From positions 1-32,646 of the forward strand of contig JAQWKP010000040.1 in NCBI GenBank assembly GCA_029247785.1: 32,646 nt of DNA. The letters run 5' to 3'. The translations under genes were made by a program, and so were the position numbers. Under the pieces are notes generated by a model, which searched no databases, had not been told where the DNA came from, and worked only from the letters and a program-made list of their open reading frames with translations. Shown one piece after another: positions 16,811-25,243 of the stretch. Numbering within the stretch: position 1 is the stretch's first letter; the number at the start of each line of letters is the position of its first letter. The DNA comes from Novosphingobium sp. (GTDB lineage Bacteria; Pseudomonadota; Alphaproteobacteria; Sphingomonadales; Sphingomonadaceae).

Positions 16811-17962
16811 CTATGGAAATTCAGGCAGACCCAGCGCCTCGCCATAGACCGCGCGATAGGCCGCGATCATGGATTTCTCGTCATATTTCGCCGTAGCGAG
16901 GGCGCGATTGGCCTTGCCAACCGTCTTGCGCAGAGCAGCGTCACCCGCCAGCGCCTCAATCGCGTTCGCCAAAGCATCCTCATCGCCAGCAGAGGTGACG
17001 AATGGACGGTTCTCCGGCGAAACGATCCCGGCAACGTCACCGACATCGGGCGAGGCTACGGCCAGTCCCGCCGCCATCGCCTCGACCACCGAGATCGGAA
17101 ATTGTTCGCTCTGGGATGACAGTGCGAAAAGATCGAACAGGCCGACCGCCTTGGCCGGATCGCTAACAAAGCCGGGCAGGTGGACCCGGTGGGATAGCTC
17201 CAACCGCATGGCCTCTGCGCGGATCGCCTCACGCTCAGGCCCTTCGCCGAGTATTACCAGCTGCCAGGGCTCGGGAAGGCGAGAAAAGGCGCGCACCAAT
17301 CGCGGCAAATCCTTGACCTGGCGCAGGCCGGCAAGCGTTCCCAACCACAGCTCGCCCTTGCGCTTGACGATCCGCGGCAGCGCATTGGCTTGCAGTTTGC
17401 GGCGGTAAGTCGAAGTCGCGATGCCATTGGTGATCAGCTTCACCTTGCCGCGCGGCTGTTTCCAGGCTTCGAGAGCGATGCCCTCGAGCCGGCGTGACGG
17501 AACAACCAATGCCGCGCTGCGCGCCAATGCTACCTGGCGATACCAGTTGCGACTTCGCTTCAGCCCGTTCGCTTCATCCTCGTTGAAGCCATCCTCGTGA
17601 TGGACCAGCGGTGGGAGTGAAAGATAGTCGCGGAATACCGAATGGCTCAGCACCGCGTCCATTGCCCCCCAATTATAGCTCAGCACGAGATCGAATGGCT
17701 TCATCGCCTGTGCCAACCGCCACAGCCGCCCGGGCCAGGGTTTGCCGGCAAGCAATGGAAAGTTCGAAGGATAATCAACCTCGATCCCGGTATCGATAGC
17801 ACTCGCTGCGCCCAGCGCATCGGGCATGGCCGAGACGATGCTGTGCCGGAGCTTCGCACCAAAAACGTTGATCAACCTGGCCGCGCGCAATTCCTTGCCG
17901 CCCGTCTGGAAGCTCGAATGGAGGTGAAGGACGTGCAAGGACAAACTCGCCGCGTCAGCCAA
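16811..17962 (-). CDS. Glycosyltransferase family 4/1 (GT-B fold)
   Basis: A glycosyltransferase of up to 383 residues. The N-terminal half opens with VLHLHSSFQTGGKELRAARL, typical of GT4 acceptor domains. The C-terminal half holds ELWLGTLAGLRQVKDLPRLV, VILGEGPER and the donor-binding E-x7-E motif in SEQFPISVVEAMAAG. It would transfer a sugar to a lipid or polysaccharide precursor; donor and acceptor are unknown. The start is uncertain: TTG at 17962 overlaps the end of the hydrolase gene by 8 bp, and further TTGs at codons 7 and 9 are possible. It is not inside a recognisable polysaccharide cluster. It follows the hydrolase tightly, which suggests co-transcription. Confidence 0.88.
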   Translation of the reverse strand: MADAASLSLHVLHLHSSFQTGGKELRAARLINVFGAKLRHSIVSAMPDALGAASAIDTGIEVDYPSNFPLLAGKPWPGRLWRLAQAMKPFDLVLSYNWGAMDAVLSHSVFRDYLSLPPLVHHEDGFNEDEANGLKRSRNWYRQVALARSAALVVPSRRLEGIALEAWKQPRGKVKLITNGIATSTYRRKLQANALPRIVKRKGELWLGTLAGLRQVKDLPRLVRAFSRLPEPWQLVILGEGPEREAIRAEAMRLELSHRVHLPGFVSDPAKAVGLFDLFALSSQSEQFPISVVEAMAAGLAVASPDVGDVAGIVSPENRPFVTSAGDEDALANAIEALAGDAALRKTVGKANRALATAKYDEKSMIAAYRAVYGEALGLPEFP

Positions 17963-18812
17963 ATTTCGCGAGGAAGCGATCGATCGCCTCGGCCGCTTCG
18001 GGCTCGCTCAGAGTTGGCGCGTGTCCGGTGTCGGCAACGGTCACCACCTCGATCTCTGGATCGCGCGCCTGCATCTCTTTCGTCGTCTGCTCAGACAATA
18101 TGTCGGATATTTCGCCCCGGACTACCAGTACTGGCTTGCCCGACAGGCCCGCAACACCCGGCCAAAGATCGGCCTGGGCTTCGGGATCGAAGTCCGCGAA
18201 GGGCTCGGCAATCTTCATGTCGTAATCGAACACGATCCGCCCGTTGCCCGATACTACCATCAGCCGCTTGGCCATCTCGATCCAGTCTGGCAGCGCATAG
18301 CCGGGAAAGGCGACGCCCTGGGATTGTTCGATGGCCCGCGCGGCATGGACCCAGGTCGGAAATGTGCGACCCTGCCCGACATAGGACTTGATCCGCTCGA
18401 GACCCTCAACTTCAAGGACCGGGCCGGCATCATTGATGATCGCACCGGCCAGCCGTTCAGGCGTGGTCATCGCTATCAGCATCGTCATCAGCCCACCCAG
18501 CGAAGTTCCGATCGCAATAAAGCGGTCAATCCCGGTATCCTCAAGCAGCGCGGTGACGTCATCGACATATTGGACTGGGCTGTAGGTACTTGCTTCCTTT
18601 GCATATTCGCTCTCACCGCGTCCGCGCAATTCCACGCAGAGCACTCGGAATTGCCCCGCCAGCCGCGAAGCAAGCTCCTCGAAATCGCGGGCATTGCGTG
18701 TGAGGCCGGGCAGGCAGATCAGCGGCGGACGGTCCCCTCCCCCGGGATAGTCCCGGCAATGCAGCCTGAGCCCATCGCGGCTCGTCCAGTAGCGATCTTC
18801 ATATTCTGCCAT
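17955..18812 (-). CDS. Alpha/beta-fold hydrolase
   Basis: A 285-residue alpha/beta hydrolase of the haloperoxidase/esterase-like type. The nucleophile elbow is GTSLGG (S104), the acid is probably D237 in RGEISDILSE, and the base is H264 in DTGHAPTL. The oxyanion region LICLPGLTRNARDF (31-44) is typical. The frame is open 11 codons further up, but ATG 18812 gives the usual N-terminus and has AGGG upstream. It is divergent from selO across 106 bp. The substrate is unknown; the first gene of a likely two-gene unit with the glycosyltransferase. Confidence 0.9.
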   Translation of the reverse strand: MAEYEDRYWTSRDGLRLHCRDYPGGGDRPPLICLPGLTRNARDFEELASRLAGQFRVLCVELRGRGESEYAKEASTYSPVQYVDDVTALLEDTGIDRFIAIGTSLGGLMTMLIAMTTPERLAGAIINDAGPVLEVEGLERIKSYVGQGRTFPTWVHAARAIEQSQGVAFPGYALPDWIEMAKRLMVVSGNGRIVFDYDMKIAEPFADFDPEAQADLWPGVAGLSGKPVLVVRGEISDILSEQTTKEMQARDPEIEVVTVADTGHAPTLSEPEAAEAIDRFLAKFG

Positions 18813-18918
18813 GCTTGAAACCCTGTCACCCGCCAACTCTGGCATCCGCCGACCCTGTTACTCGATAACTGCACCGCGCTGCCTTGATCGGCGGGCACCA
18901 CTCGCCCACTATCGCGTG

Positions 18919-20304
18919 ATGACAGCAGAACCGCAAGCGACAGACTATCGCGCCGACACACCGATTACCCAGCTGGCCGAATGGCTTGGCGATTCGGTCA
19001 GCCCGGCGGAGTTTCCCAGCCATGACTTGCGCTTTCGCAATGACCGCTGGGCTGCCGCAATCGGGCTTGCCGAATTGAGCGACGAGCAATGGATCGCCCA
19101 TTTCGGGCGGTTCGAACCATTGCCCGGCAATCTGCCGGAGCCACTGGCGCTGCGCTATCACGGCCATCAGTTTCGAAATTACAATCCTGATATTGGCGAC
19201 GGACGCGGTTTCCTGTTCGCGCAGCTGCGCGATTCGGAAACCCGCCTGCTCGATCTTGGCACCAAGGGCTCGGGACAGACGCCTTACAGCCGCGAAGGCG
19301 ACGGGCGTCTCACGCTCAAGGGCGGAGTCCGCGAGATTCTCGCGACCGAAATGCTCGAAGCGCTGGGAGTCTATACCAGCAAGACCTTCTCGTTGATCGA
19401 GACCGGCGAATCGCTCTATCGGGGCGACGAACCTTCACCGACCCGTTCGGCAGTGATGGTGCGCCTTTCGCATGGCCATATCCGCATCGGTTCATTCCAG
19501 CGCCTCGCAGCCTTGCGCGAAACCGACCAGATGGCGCAGCTGGTCGAATATTGCCTGGAAAACTATCCTGGCAATGCGCCGCCAGAAGATGCTCCGGGCC
19601 GCGACGAACCTGGGGTTGTCCTGATGCACCAGGTGGTTGAACGGATGGCCGACCTGGCTGCCTCCTACATGGTCGCAGGCTTTGTCCATGGCGTGCTCAA
19701 CACCGACAATATGAACATTTCTGGCGAGAGCTTTGACTATGGCCCCTGGCGCTGGCTGCCGAAATGGGATCCCGGCTTCACCGCAGCCTATTTCGATCAT
19801 TCCGGCCTTTACAGCTTCGGCCGCCAGCCCGAAGCGATCCATTGGAATTGTGCGCAATTGGCGATCGCGCTGCGAGTTCTGGTGGACAGCGATCCGCTGA
19901 TCGCCGCGCTGGAGCGGTTCGGTGAGCTCTATCAGCAAGCGATGACTCGCCGTTTCACCTGGCGGCTGGGCGTCAAATCGCTCGGACCCGAGGATGATGT
20001 CGCCCTGATCGCCGCTGCCGAGACATACATGCGCGAGGCCGAAATCGGTCCGGAAACATTCTTTTTTCGCCATCGCGGGGGCCAGGAGGCGCCGGCAGGC
20101 GAATTTGGTGAATTCCTGGCCCGATATCAAGGTGTTGAGGGCGATGATGATCCACTGTGGCGCGAAGCTGCCGCACCCAGCCTGGTGATCGACGAGGTCG
20201 AACGCATCTGGGACGCCATCGACCAGAATGACGACTGGGATCCCCTCACCCTGCAAATTGAGCGGATCAGGCTGCTTGGGAAGGCCTTGGGCAACCCGGC
20301 GTAA
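18919..20304 (+). CDS. selO: Protein adenylyltransferase SelO (YdiU family)
   Basis: SelO is a pseudokinase-fold enzyme that transfers AMP to Ser, Thr or Tyr of target proteins, with a role in redox stress. The protein has 461 residues from ATG 18919. Key segments are GHQFRNYNPDIGDGRG (82-97), LDLGTKGSGQTPYSREGDGR (111-130), and HGVLNTDNMNISG (257-269), which contains the catalytic Asp and Mg-binding Asn (D263-N264). The metal-binding DYG follows at 273-275, ten residues after D263 as in E. coli SelO. Start codons further upstream give residues unlike the family. A GTG one codon earlier is possible. No Sec codon is evident. It is divergent from the hydrolase gene. Confidence 0.95.
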   Translation: MTAEPQATDYRADTPITQLAEWLGDSVSPAEFPSHDLRFRNDRWAAAIGLAELSDEQWIAHFGRFEPLPGNLPEPLALRYHGHQFRNYNPDIGDGRGFLFAQLRDSETRLLDLGTKGSGQTPYSREGDGRLTLKGGVREILATEMLEALGVYTSKTFSLIETGESLYRGDEPSPTRSAVMVRLSHGHIRIGSFQRLAALRETDQMAQLVEYCLENYPGNAPPEDAPGRDEPGVVLMHQVVERMADLAASYMVAGFVHGVLNTDNMNISGESFDYGPWRWLPKWDPGFTAAYFDHSGLYSFGRQPEAIHWNCAQLAIALRVLVDSDPLIAALERFGELYQQAMTRRFTWRLGVKSLGPEDDVALIAAAETYMREAEIGPETFFFRHRGGQEAPAGEFGEFLARYQGVEGDDDPLWREAAAPSLVIDEVERIWDAIDQNDDWDPLTLQIERIRLLGKALGNPA

Positions 20305-20403
20305 AGGTTTCGTTCACCATATGGGACTACCTAGCCAGTAGGGAAATTCGTGGCAGTCTCGTCCAGTCAAGGACACCTGCCCAACTATTGGAAATCGACC
20401 GTT

Positions 20404-21873
20404 ATGAATGCGGTGAGCAAACGCGCATCCGTCGCTGCACTTGACCCGGGGCCGGACAGCACGGCGAAAGCCGAGGAGCTCATTTCCTATGAGCCGGCGA
20501 CCGGTGAGGAATTGTGGCGCGACAAGGTCAGCGATGTCGACGACATCGTCAAGCGCGCCCGCCGCGCCTGGCCAGCCTGGGCTGCCCAATCTCTTGCTAA
20601 CCGCATGGAACTCGTCCGTCGCTTCGCCAACGAAGTGCGCAAGGAAGCCGAAAAACTTGCCTCCACGATCGCGCGCGAGACCGGCAAGCCGATGTGGGAA
20701 GCCAATGCCGAGGTCGAAAATGTCATCGCCAAGGTCGAATTCTCGATCCGAGCCTTTGCCGAGCGGACAGCCCAGCGCAAGCTCGACAACGCCATGTCGG
20801 GCAAGATGGCAGTCAGGCACAAGCCCCATGGGGTGATGGCAGTGCTCGGGCCGAGCAACATGCCCGCCCATCTACCGAATGCGCATATCATCCCAGCGCT
20901 GATTGCCGGCAATGCGGTTGTCTTCAAGCCCAGCGAAAAAGCACCTGCCACCGGCGAGCTACTGATGCGCTGCTTCAATCACGCCGGCGTTTCGGCGGCC
21001 GTGGTCCAGATGGTTGTTGGAGGACCCGAAACCGGTCAGGCCCTGGTCGCTCATGAGGGCGTCGATGGCGTCCTGTTCACTGGATCGGCCAACACTGGCA
21101 TCGCCATCAACCGCAAGCTTGCAACCCGGCCCGACAAGATCGCCGCACTGGAAATGGGCGGAAACAACCCGATGGTTGTCTGGGATACGCCAAAGGTCAA
21201 CGATGCGGCCACGCTGATCGTGCAATCGGCCTTCACCTCAGCGGGTCAACGCTGCACCGCAGCGAGGCGCCTGATCGTCAAGGCATCGATGTATGATGAC
21301 GTCGTTGGCGAAGTAAAACAGATCGCCGATCGGATCATTGTCGGTGGGCCGTACGATGAGCCAGCCCCCTTCATGGGCCCGGTGATTGATAATTTCGCGG
21401 CGGACGGACTGACCGAAAGCTTCGTTTACCTGCTCAGCCACGGCGGCAAGGCGATCAAGCACCTCGTACGCCAGGACGAGGATCTGCCATTTCTTTCGCC
21501 ATCGATCATCGATACCACGGGGATCAAGGACCGCCCCGATGTCGAACTTTTCGGGCCGATCCTGCAGGTCATCAAAGTCGACGATTTCGATGAAGCTATT
21601 GCCGAGGCCAACAACACCCGTTTCGGCCTTGCCGCATCGCTGATCGGCGGGACACCGCAGGAATACAACCGTTTCTGGGCCAATATTCGCGCCGGGATCG
21701 TAAATTGGAACCGGCCAACCATCGGCCCGTCCCATGCCGCACCAGTGGGCGACATCGGGCTGTCAGGCAATCACCGCCCCTACGGATATTACTCCGCCGA
21801 CTATTGCGCCTATCCGGTCACGTCAGGCGAAATGGATCAACCGCGCGCGGTGATCGGCGTCGGCCTGAGTTGA
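20404..21873 (+). CDS. astD: Succinylglutamate-semialdehyde dehydrogenase-like (AstD) aldehyde dehydrogenase
   Basis: An NAD-dependent aldehyde dehydrogenase of 489 residues from ATG 20404. The catalytic pair is E250 in LEMGGNNP and C284 in GQRCTAARR; FTGS (225-228) and the AstD-like LGPSNMPAHLPNAHIIPALIAGN are present. The C-terminal stretch GNHRPYGYYSADYCAYPVTSG is highly characteristic of AstD, which oxidises succinylglutamate semialdehyde in the arginine succinyltransferase pathway. The other ast genes (astA, astB, astC, astE) are not in this window. The N-terminus has about 20 residues before ELISYEPATGEELW that look like an extension; a GTG at 20350 would lengthen it more. Confidence 0.88.
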   Translation: MNAVSKRASVAALDPGPDSTAKAEELISYEPATGEELWRDKVSDVDDIVKRARRAWPAWAAQSLANRMELVRRFANEVRKEAEKLASTIARETGKPMWEANAEVENVIAKVEFSIRAFAERTAQRKLDNAMSGKMAVRHKPHGVMAVLGPSNMPAHLPNAHIIPALIAGNAVVFKPSEKAPATGELLMRCFNHAGVSAAVVQMVVGGPETGQALVAHEGVDGVLFTGSANTGIAINRKLATRPDKIAALEMGGNNPMVVWDTPKVNDAATLIVQSAFTSAGQRCTAARRLIVKASMYDDVVGEVKQIADRIIVGGPYDEPAPFMGPVIDNFAADGLTESFVYLLSHGGKAIKHLVRQDEDLPFLSPSIIDTTGIKDRPDVELFGPILQVIKVDDFDEAIAEANNTRFGLAASLIGGTPQEYNRFWANIRAGIVNWNRPTIGPSHAAPVGDIGLSGNHRPYGYYSADYCAYPVTSGEMDQPRAVIGVGLS

Positions 21874-21886
21874 GACTGGTGTCTGG

Positions 21887-21903
21887 TCCCACTCGACGTG
21901 GGA
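21887..21903. terminator. Hairpin between convergent astD and lipoprotein genes
   Basis: TCCCAC and GTGGGA form a perfect 6-bp stem around a 5-base loop, 14 bp past the astD stop. No T-run follows on either strand, so it is at best a weak or factor-assisted terminator. Confidence 0.3.
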
Positions 21904-21958
21904 AACAAGCCGCGCCCGATTTAGCTTCGCTGAACCGCGTCAATCGGCGCCAATCCTT

Positions 21959-22684
21959 CTATTTGCCAGTCGCCATCAGATCGACTTCGGTCAGGCCGTT
22001 GTCAGCCTTGCGCGCATAGACGATATAGCTTGAGCTTGCCTTGCTGCCGCCGAGCACGAGGTCGCTTCCGTCAAGGCGATGCTGAGCATCAAACCCTGCG
22101 GCGCGAACGCGCGTGAAATAGAAGTTGATGATGTCTCGCGGTGCGACCGGCGAGAGAAAGCTTACAACCTTGAGGCTGCATCCGTCGGCATCGATTCCCG
22201 CTGCTTCCTGGACTGCGCCACGCGGATAGACCGCCAGAGCATCGGGCAGCTTGGCCGCCCAGCTCATCGAATATTGCGCCCGCGTCGCACAATCAGTCTG
22301 CGCGGATCGGGTCGATTCGGCAACTTGGGCGGCAGTCGCCGCGCTGGCAGTCATCGAAGCGACATCGCCCTGTGCAGGTTCAGGCGCAGTCTGCACCGTG
22401 CCGCCGACCATTCGGGCCGCCTCTTTCTTGGCATCGGAAATCGCCTTGGGGCTGCGCTGCTCGGGTGGCAGTTCCACCTTGTTGCCACCAGCCTAAGCGG
22501 CCCCGCCATTCTGGCCAGCAAGATCAGGATCGACCATGATCTGGTCTTCCAGAGCTCCGGTCATCGCCGGATCGCCTTCGCCTTCAGCGTCTTTCCCTTC
22601 TGAACCGCATCCTGAAAGAAGCGCCAGACCGGCAAGACCGGCTAATGCATAGCGAATTGGGGCGTTACGGACTGGAAGCTTCAT
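21959..22684 (-). pseudogene. Lipoprotein gene split by one in-frame amber codon
   Basis: Reading leftward from ATG 22684, with AAGGA upstream, gives a lipoprotein start: signal peptide and lipobox LLSGC (C26), then an acidic linker with TGALEDQIMVDPDLAGQN. After 63 residues a TAG at 22495-22493 ends the frame. The same frame then stays open for 178 more codons to 21959, with no start codon that has a good ribosome site (the first is GTG 22477). The downstream part has a coherent sequence (ELPPEQRSPKAISDAKKEAA, later INFYFTRVRAAGFDAQHRL and VLGGSKASSSYIVYARK) and looks like the C-terminal domain of the same protein. A CAG-to-TAG change would explain it. It may be a pseudogene, a readthrough gene or a sequencing error. 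Function unknown. Confidence 0.72.
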
Positions 22685-22870
22685 ATCGTCGGTTCCTTGT
22701 TGAAGCTGGCCTGCGAGTGAGCTGCGGGCACTGGAAAACTTAACATGCCGTTAGCCATCGGCTGAAATCCTTAACGGAATCTTGAAAAACCTGGTTAATC
22801 CGGGGCAATGATCGGAGCGTGTCAATTTGGGAAACCCGGGGTGCAGGATATTTAACCGGTCAAATGCAAA

Positions 22871-22960
22871 GGGGACGCCTGACGGATCAATCCGCAGACG
22901 CCCCCAACAATGCGGCTAGGCCGCATTGGAGCCCACACGTCGCCGTCCGCGTGGGTTTTC
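22871..22960 (+). ncRNA. Candidate small structured RNA with three hairpins and a terminator
   Basis: Three stems follow each other. The first (22871-22905) pairs GGGG/CCCC plus inner pairs up to CGGA/TCCG, about 13 bp with mismatches. The second is the perfect 9-bp stem CAATGCGGC-TAG-GCCGCATTG (22908-22928). The third is an intrinsic terminator. A possible promoter lies upstream (TTGGGA at 22827, TATTTA at 22849, 16-bp spacer), which is weak. I do not recognise the family; it is not RNase P, tmRNA or SRP RNA by their usual motifs. Confidence 0.42.
22932..22960 (+). terminator. Rho-independent terminator
   Basis: CCCACACG (22932-22939) pairs with CGCGTGGG (22948-22955) with a single A-C mismatch, and the stem is followed by TTTTC. 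This reads rightward. No protein gene ends just upstream, which is why a small RNA is suspected. Confidence 0.6.
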
Positions 22961-23147
22961 GTATAACTTCGCCGCCGAACTGGGCGGACCGGAGCAAACC
23001 TGATCCGGCCTTCACGTTCATCTTTAGGGCATTGGACATGAACAGTCGGCAACGCTCGGAAAGTTATGAGAGCATCGCGACCAACCGTGCTCTATTCGCC
23101 GATGAGCCGTTGCTTGCACCGTCTCAAGACGACGAATAAGGCCCTGT

Positions 23148-23186
23148 GCCGAAGCACAGCCCCGAAGCACAGCCCCGAAGCACAAC
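23148..23186 (+). repeat. Three 13-bp tandem repeats ending 6 bp before the rarD start
   Basis: The units at 23148-23160, 23161-23173 and 23174-23186 follow the pattern CCCGAAGCACAGC with one or two changes. The first unit also forms a hairpin with the bases before it (CTGTGC-CGAA-GCACAG, 23144-23159). They occupy the place where the rarD ribosome-binding site should be. Confidence 0.85.
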
Positions 23187-23192
23187 CATGCC

Positions 23193-24080
23193 ATGACCAA
23201 CACCACATCAGCAGCCGGCGGCCTGCCATATGCTCTCGGCGCCTATCTCGTCTGGGGACTGTTTCCACTTTATCTACTTTTCGTGATCGATGTTCCGCCG
23301 CTCGAGCTGGTGAGCTGGCGCGCGATCTGCACCCTGCCGATCTGCCTGGCTATCGTGGTCGCGCTTGGCCAGACTCGCCAACTCGGCCTCGCCCTGACGA
23401 ACCCGCGTATCCTTGGCTATCTGGTCGTCAGCGCCCTGCTGATCGGCATCAACTGGCTGGTCTTCATCTTCGCGGTACAGGATGGGCACGTGCTGGCAGC
23501 AAGTCTGGGCTATTACATCAACCCGATGGTCAACATCCTGTTCGGCACGCTGTTTCTCAAGGAGCGGCTGTCCCGCCTGCAATGGCTCGCGGTTGGCCTT
23601 GCCGGGGTTGGAGTCGCGATCCTCGCCCTGGGCGCACTCGACACGCTGTGGATCAGCCTGACGCTGGCGGTGAGCTTTTCCAGCTATGGCCTGGTGCGCA
23701 AGCTGGCCCCGGTCGAATCGCTACCGGGCCTGACAATCGAGACGATCATCTGGCTGATCCCGGCGGTCGGTGTGGTCGCCTATCATGCAATGAGCCCTCA
23801 AGGCATGAGCCTGGGGATCGACACCCAGACCGACATCGCCATCCTGCTTGCCGGCATAGTCACCGCTACTCCACTACTTTTGTTTGCAACCGCTGCGCGC
23901 CGTATGGATTATTCGCTGCTCGGCTTCGTCCAGTTCCTTGCCCCAACGCTGAACTTCATTTTCGGGCTGGCAATTTTCAACGAACAGCTGAAACCGGCGC
24001 AGCTGGGCTGCTTCCTCTGCATCTGGGCGGCAATCGCTCTGTTTAGCTGGGACCTGTTTTCTCGCCGGAAACCCGCCTAG
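23193..24080 (+). CDS. rarD: RarD, EamA/DMT-family transporter
   Basis: A 295-residue inner-membrane protein with about ten predicted helices, the layout of the drug/metabolite transporter (EamA) superfamily. The RarD subfamily is recognised from [12 protein letters not shown] (16-27), the NWLVFIFAV segment, [24 protein letters not shown] and the C-terminal [20 protein letters not shown]. coli RarD is annotated as chloramphenicol-sensitivity protein, but its true substrate is unknown. The chosen ATG lacks a normal Shine-Dalgarno because a 13-bp tandem repeat occupies that space. The gene converges with pyrC so closely that the stop codons overlap in the palindrome CTAG (24077-24080). Confidence 0.93.
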   Translation: MTNTTSAAGGLPYALGAYLVWGLFPLYLLFVIDVPPLELVSWRAICTLPICLAIVVALGQTRQLGLALTNPRILGYLVVSALLIGINWLVFIFAVQDGHVLAASLGYYINPMVNILFGTLFLKERLSRLQWLAVGLAGVGVAILALGALDTLWISLTLAVSFSSYGLVRKLAPVESLPGLTIETIIWLIPAVGVVAYHAMSPQGMSLGIDTQTDIAILLAGIVTATPLLLFATAARRMDYSLLGFVQFLAPTLNFIFGLAIFNEQLKPAQLGCFLCIWAAIALFSWDLFSRRKPA

Positions 24081-25120
24081 TCGACCTGCTTCCAGCCAAG
24101 GGTTTCGCCAGCATGGAACGGAACGATCGGTGCTCCCGCTGCTTCGAGCTGCTCGGGCACCTGCACTTGCGCCCGCGCAAAGGTAATCGTGTCCTGGTTC
24201 GGCTCCAAGCCGTAAAATTGCGGACCATGGAGCGATGCAAAACCTTCGAAGCAGTCCAGCGCGCCCTCCTCGTCAAACACCGCCAGATAGCTTTCCAGGG
24301 CAAAAGGGGCATTGAAAATGCCGGCACAACCGCACGCGTTCTCCTTGGCGCTCTTCGCGTGCGGCGCGCTGTCAGTGCCGAGGAAATATTTGGCTGATCC
24401 CGAGGTCGCCGCCTTCCTCAGCGCCAGCCGGTGCTTCTCGCGCTTGGCGACCGGCAAACAATAGGCATGCGGCCTGATACCGCCCACCAGCATAGCGTTG
24501 CGGTTGATATGCAGGTGCTGCGGCGTGATCGTGGCGGCGGCCTGCGGCCCGGCCTGCTCAACGAAACTGACCGCCTCAGCCGTGGTGATATGCTCGAACA
24601 CGATCCTGAGGCCCGGCATGTCGCGAATTAATGGCGCGAGAATGCGTTCGATAAACACCGCCTCGCGATCGAAGATGTCCGTCTCGTCATCGGTGACTTC
24701 GCCATGCACCAGCAGTGGCATCCCGATCCGTTCCATGCCGACGAGCACGCCGCGAATATGGGCGATGTCGGTCACACCATGGGCAGACCCGGTCGTGGCA
24801 TGTGCGGGATAGAGCTTGGCCGCAACGAATGCGCCTTCGCCATAGCCGCGCTCGATCTCGTCCGGACTGGTCGAATCTGTAAGGTAGCAAGTCATTAGCG
24901 GCGTGAAATCGAGCCCGTCGGGCAGCGCATCTACGATCCGCTCGCGATAGGCTTGTGCCTCAGCAGCGGTGGTCACGGGCGGCGAAAGGTTGGGCATGAC
25001 GATCGCCCGGGCAAATTGGCGCGCCGTATATGGCAGCACACCGCGCAGCACATCCCCATCTCGCAAGTGGAGATGCCAGTCGTCGGGTCGGCGGATAGTC
25101 AGTGTCTCGGCTTGATCCAT
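24077..25120 (-). CDS. pyrC: Dihydroorotase PyrC (class II)
   Basis: PyrC closes carbamoyl-aspartate to dihydroorotate in de novo pyrimidine synthesis. The 347-residue length matches the class II enzyme. Metal ligands are visible: H16 and H18 in [10 protein letters not shown], the carboxylated lysine K102 in [11 protein letters not shown]139 in [10 protein letters not shown]177 in VFEHITT, and D250 in LGTDSAPH. It is divergent from the deacetylase-like gene across 123 bp and convergent with rarD with overlapping stops. Confidence 0.97.
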   Translation of the reverse strand: MDQAETLTIRRPDDWHLHLRDGDVLRGVLPYTARQFARAIVMPNLSPPVTTAAEAQAYRERIVDALPDGLDFTPLMTCYLTDSTSPDEIERGYGEGAFVAAKLYPAHATTGSAHGVTDIAHIRGVLVGMERIGMPLLVHGEVTDDETDIFDREAVFIERILAPLIRDMPGLRIVFEHITTAEAVSFVEQAGPQAAATITPQHLHINRNAMLVGGIRPHAYCLPVAKREKHRLALRKAATSGSAKYFLGTDSAPHAKSAKENACGCAGIFNAPFALESYLAVFDEEGALDCFEGFASLHGPQFYGLEPNQDTITFARAQVQVPEQLEAAGAPIVPFHAGETLGWKQVD

Positions 25121-25243
25121 TGCGGCTGTTTAAAGCTTGCCACGCCCCGGTGGAAGCCCGCTCTCCACCACGCCGTGCCGGACCTTCCCGCGGGTGAAAC
25201 GTTCTCACCTCTCTTTAACCCAAATGCCCTAGATTTGTCGCCC

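Larger units (their letters stand above)
22685..23192. other. 508-bp non-coding stretch between lipoprotein and rarD
   Basis: It holds the leftward promoter region of the lipoprotein gene, the three-hairpin candidate RNA (22871-22960) and the 13-bp tandem repeats before rarD. An open frame of 33 codons from ATG 23038 to TAA 23139 starts MNSRQRSESYES. It has only a weak AGGG upstream and no recognisable domain, so I do not call it a gene. Confidence 0.55.

Noticed and set aside
19492..20256. Leftward 254-codon frame opposite selO
   Set aside because: selO carries its full catalytic motif set on the other strand; the antisense reading has no features.
22871..22960. tmRNA, RNase P RNA or SRP RNA
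   Set aside because: I see no tag-peptide frame, no CCA-type end and none of the conserved core motifs of these RNAs.
22819..23139. Rightward 106-codon frame through the three hairpins
   Set aside because: It runs through perfect stems and the terminator, has a GTG start without a ribosome site, and has no domain.
24953..25243. N-terminal extension of the deacetylase-like frame
   Set aside because: It is antisense to pyrC and its residues are not family-like; ATG 25244 is a more natural start.
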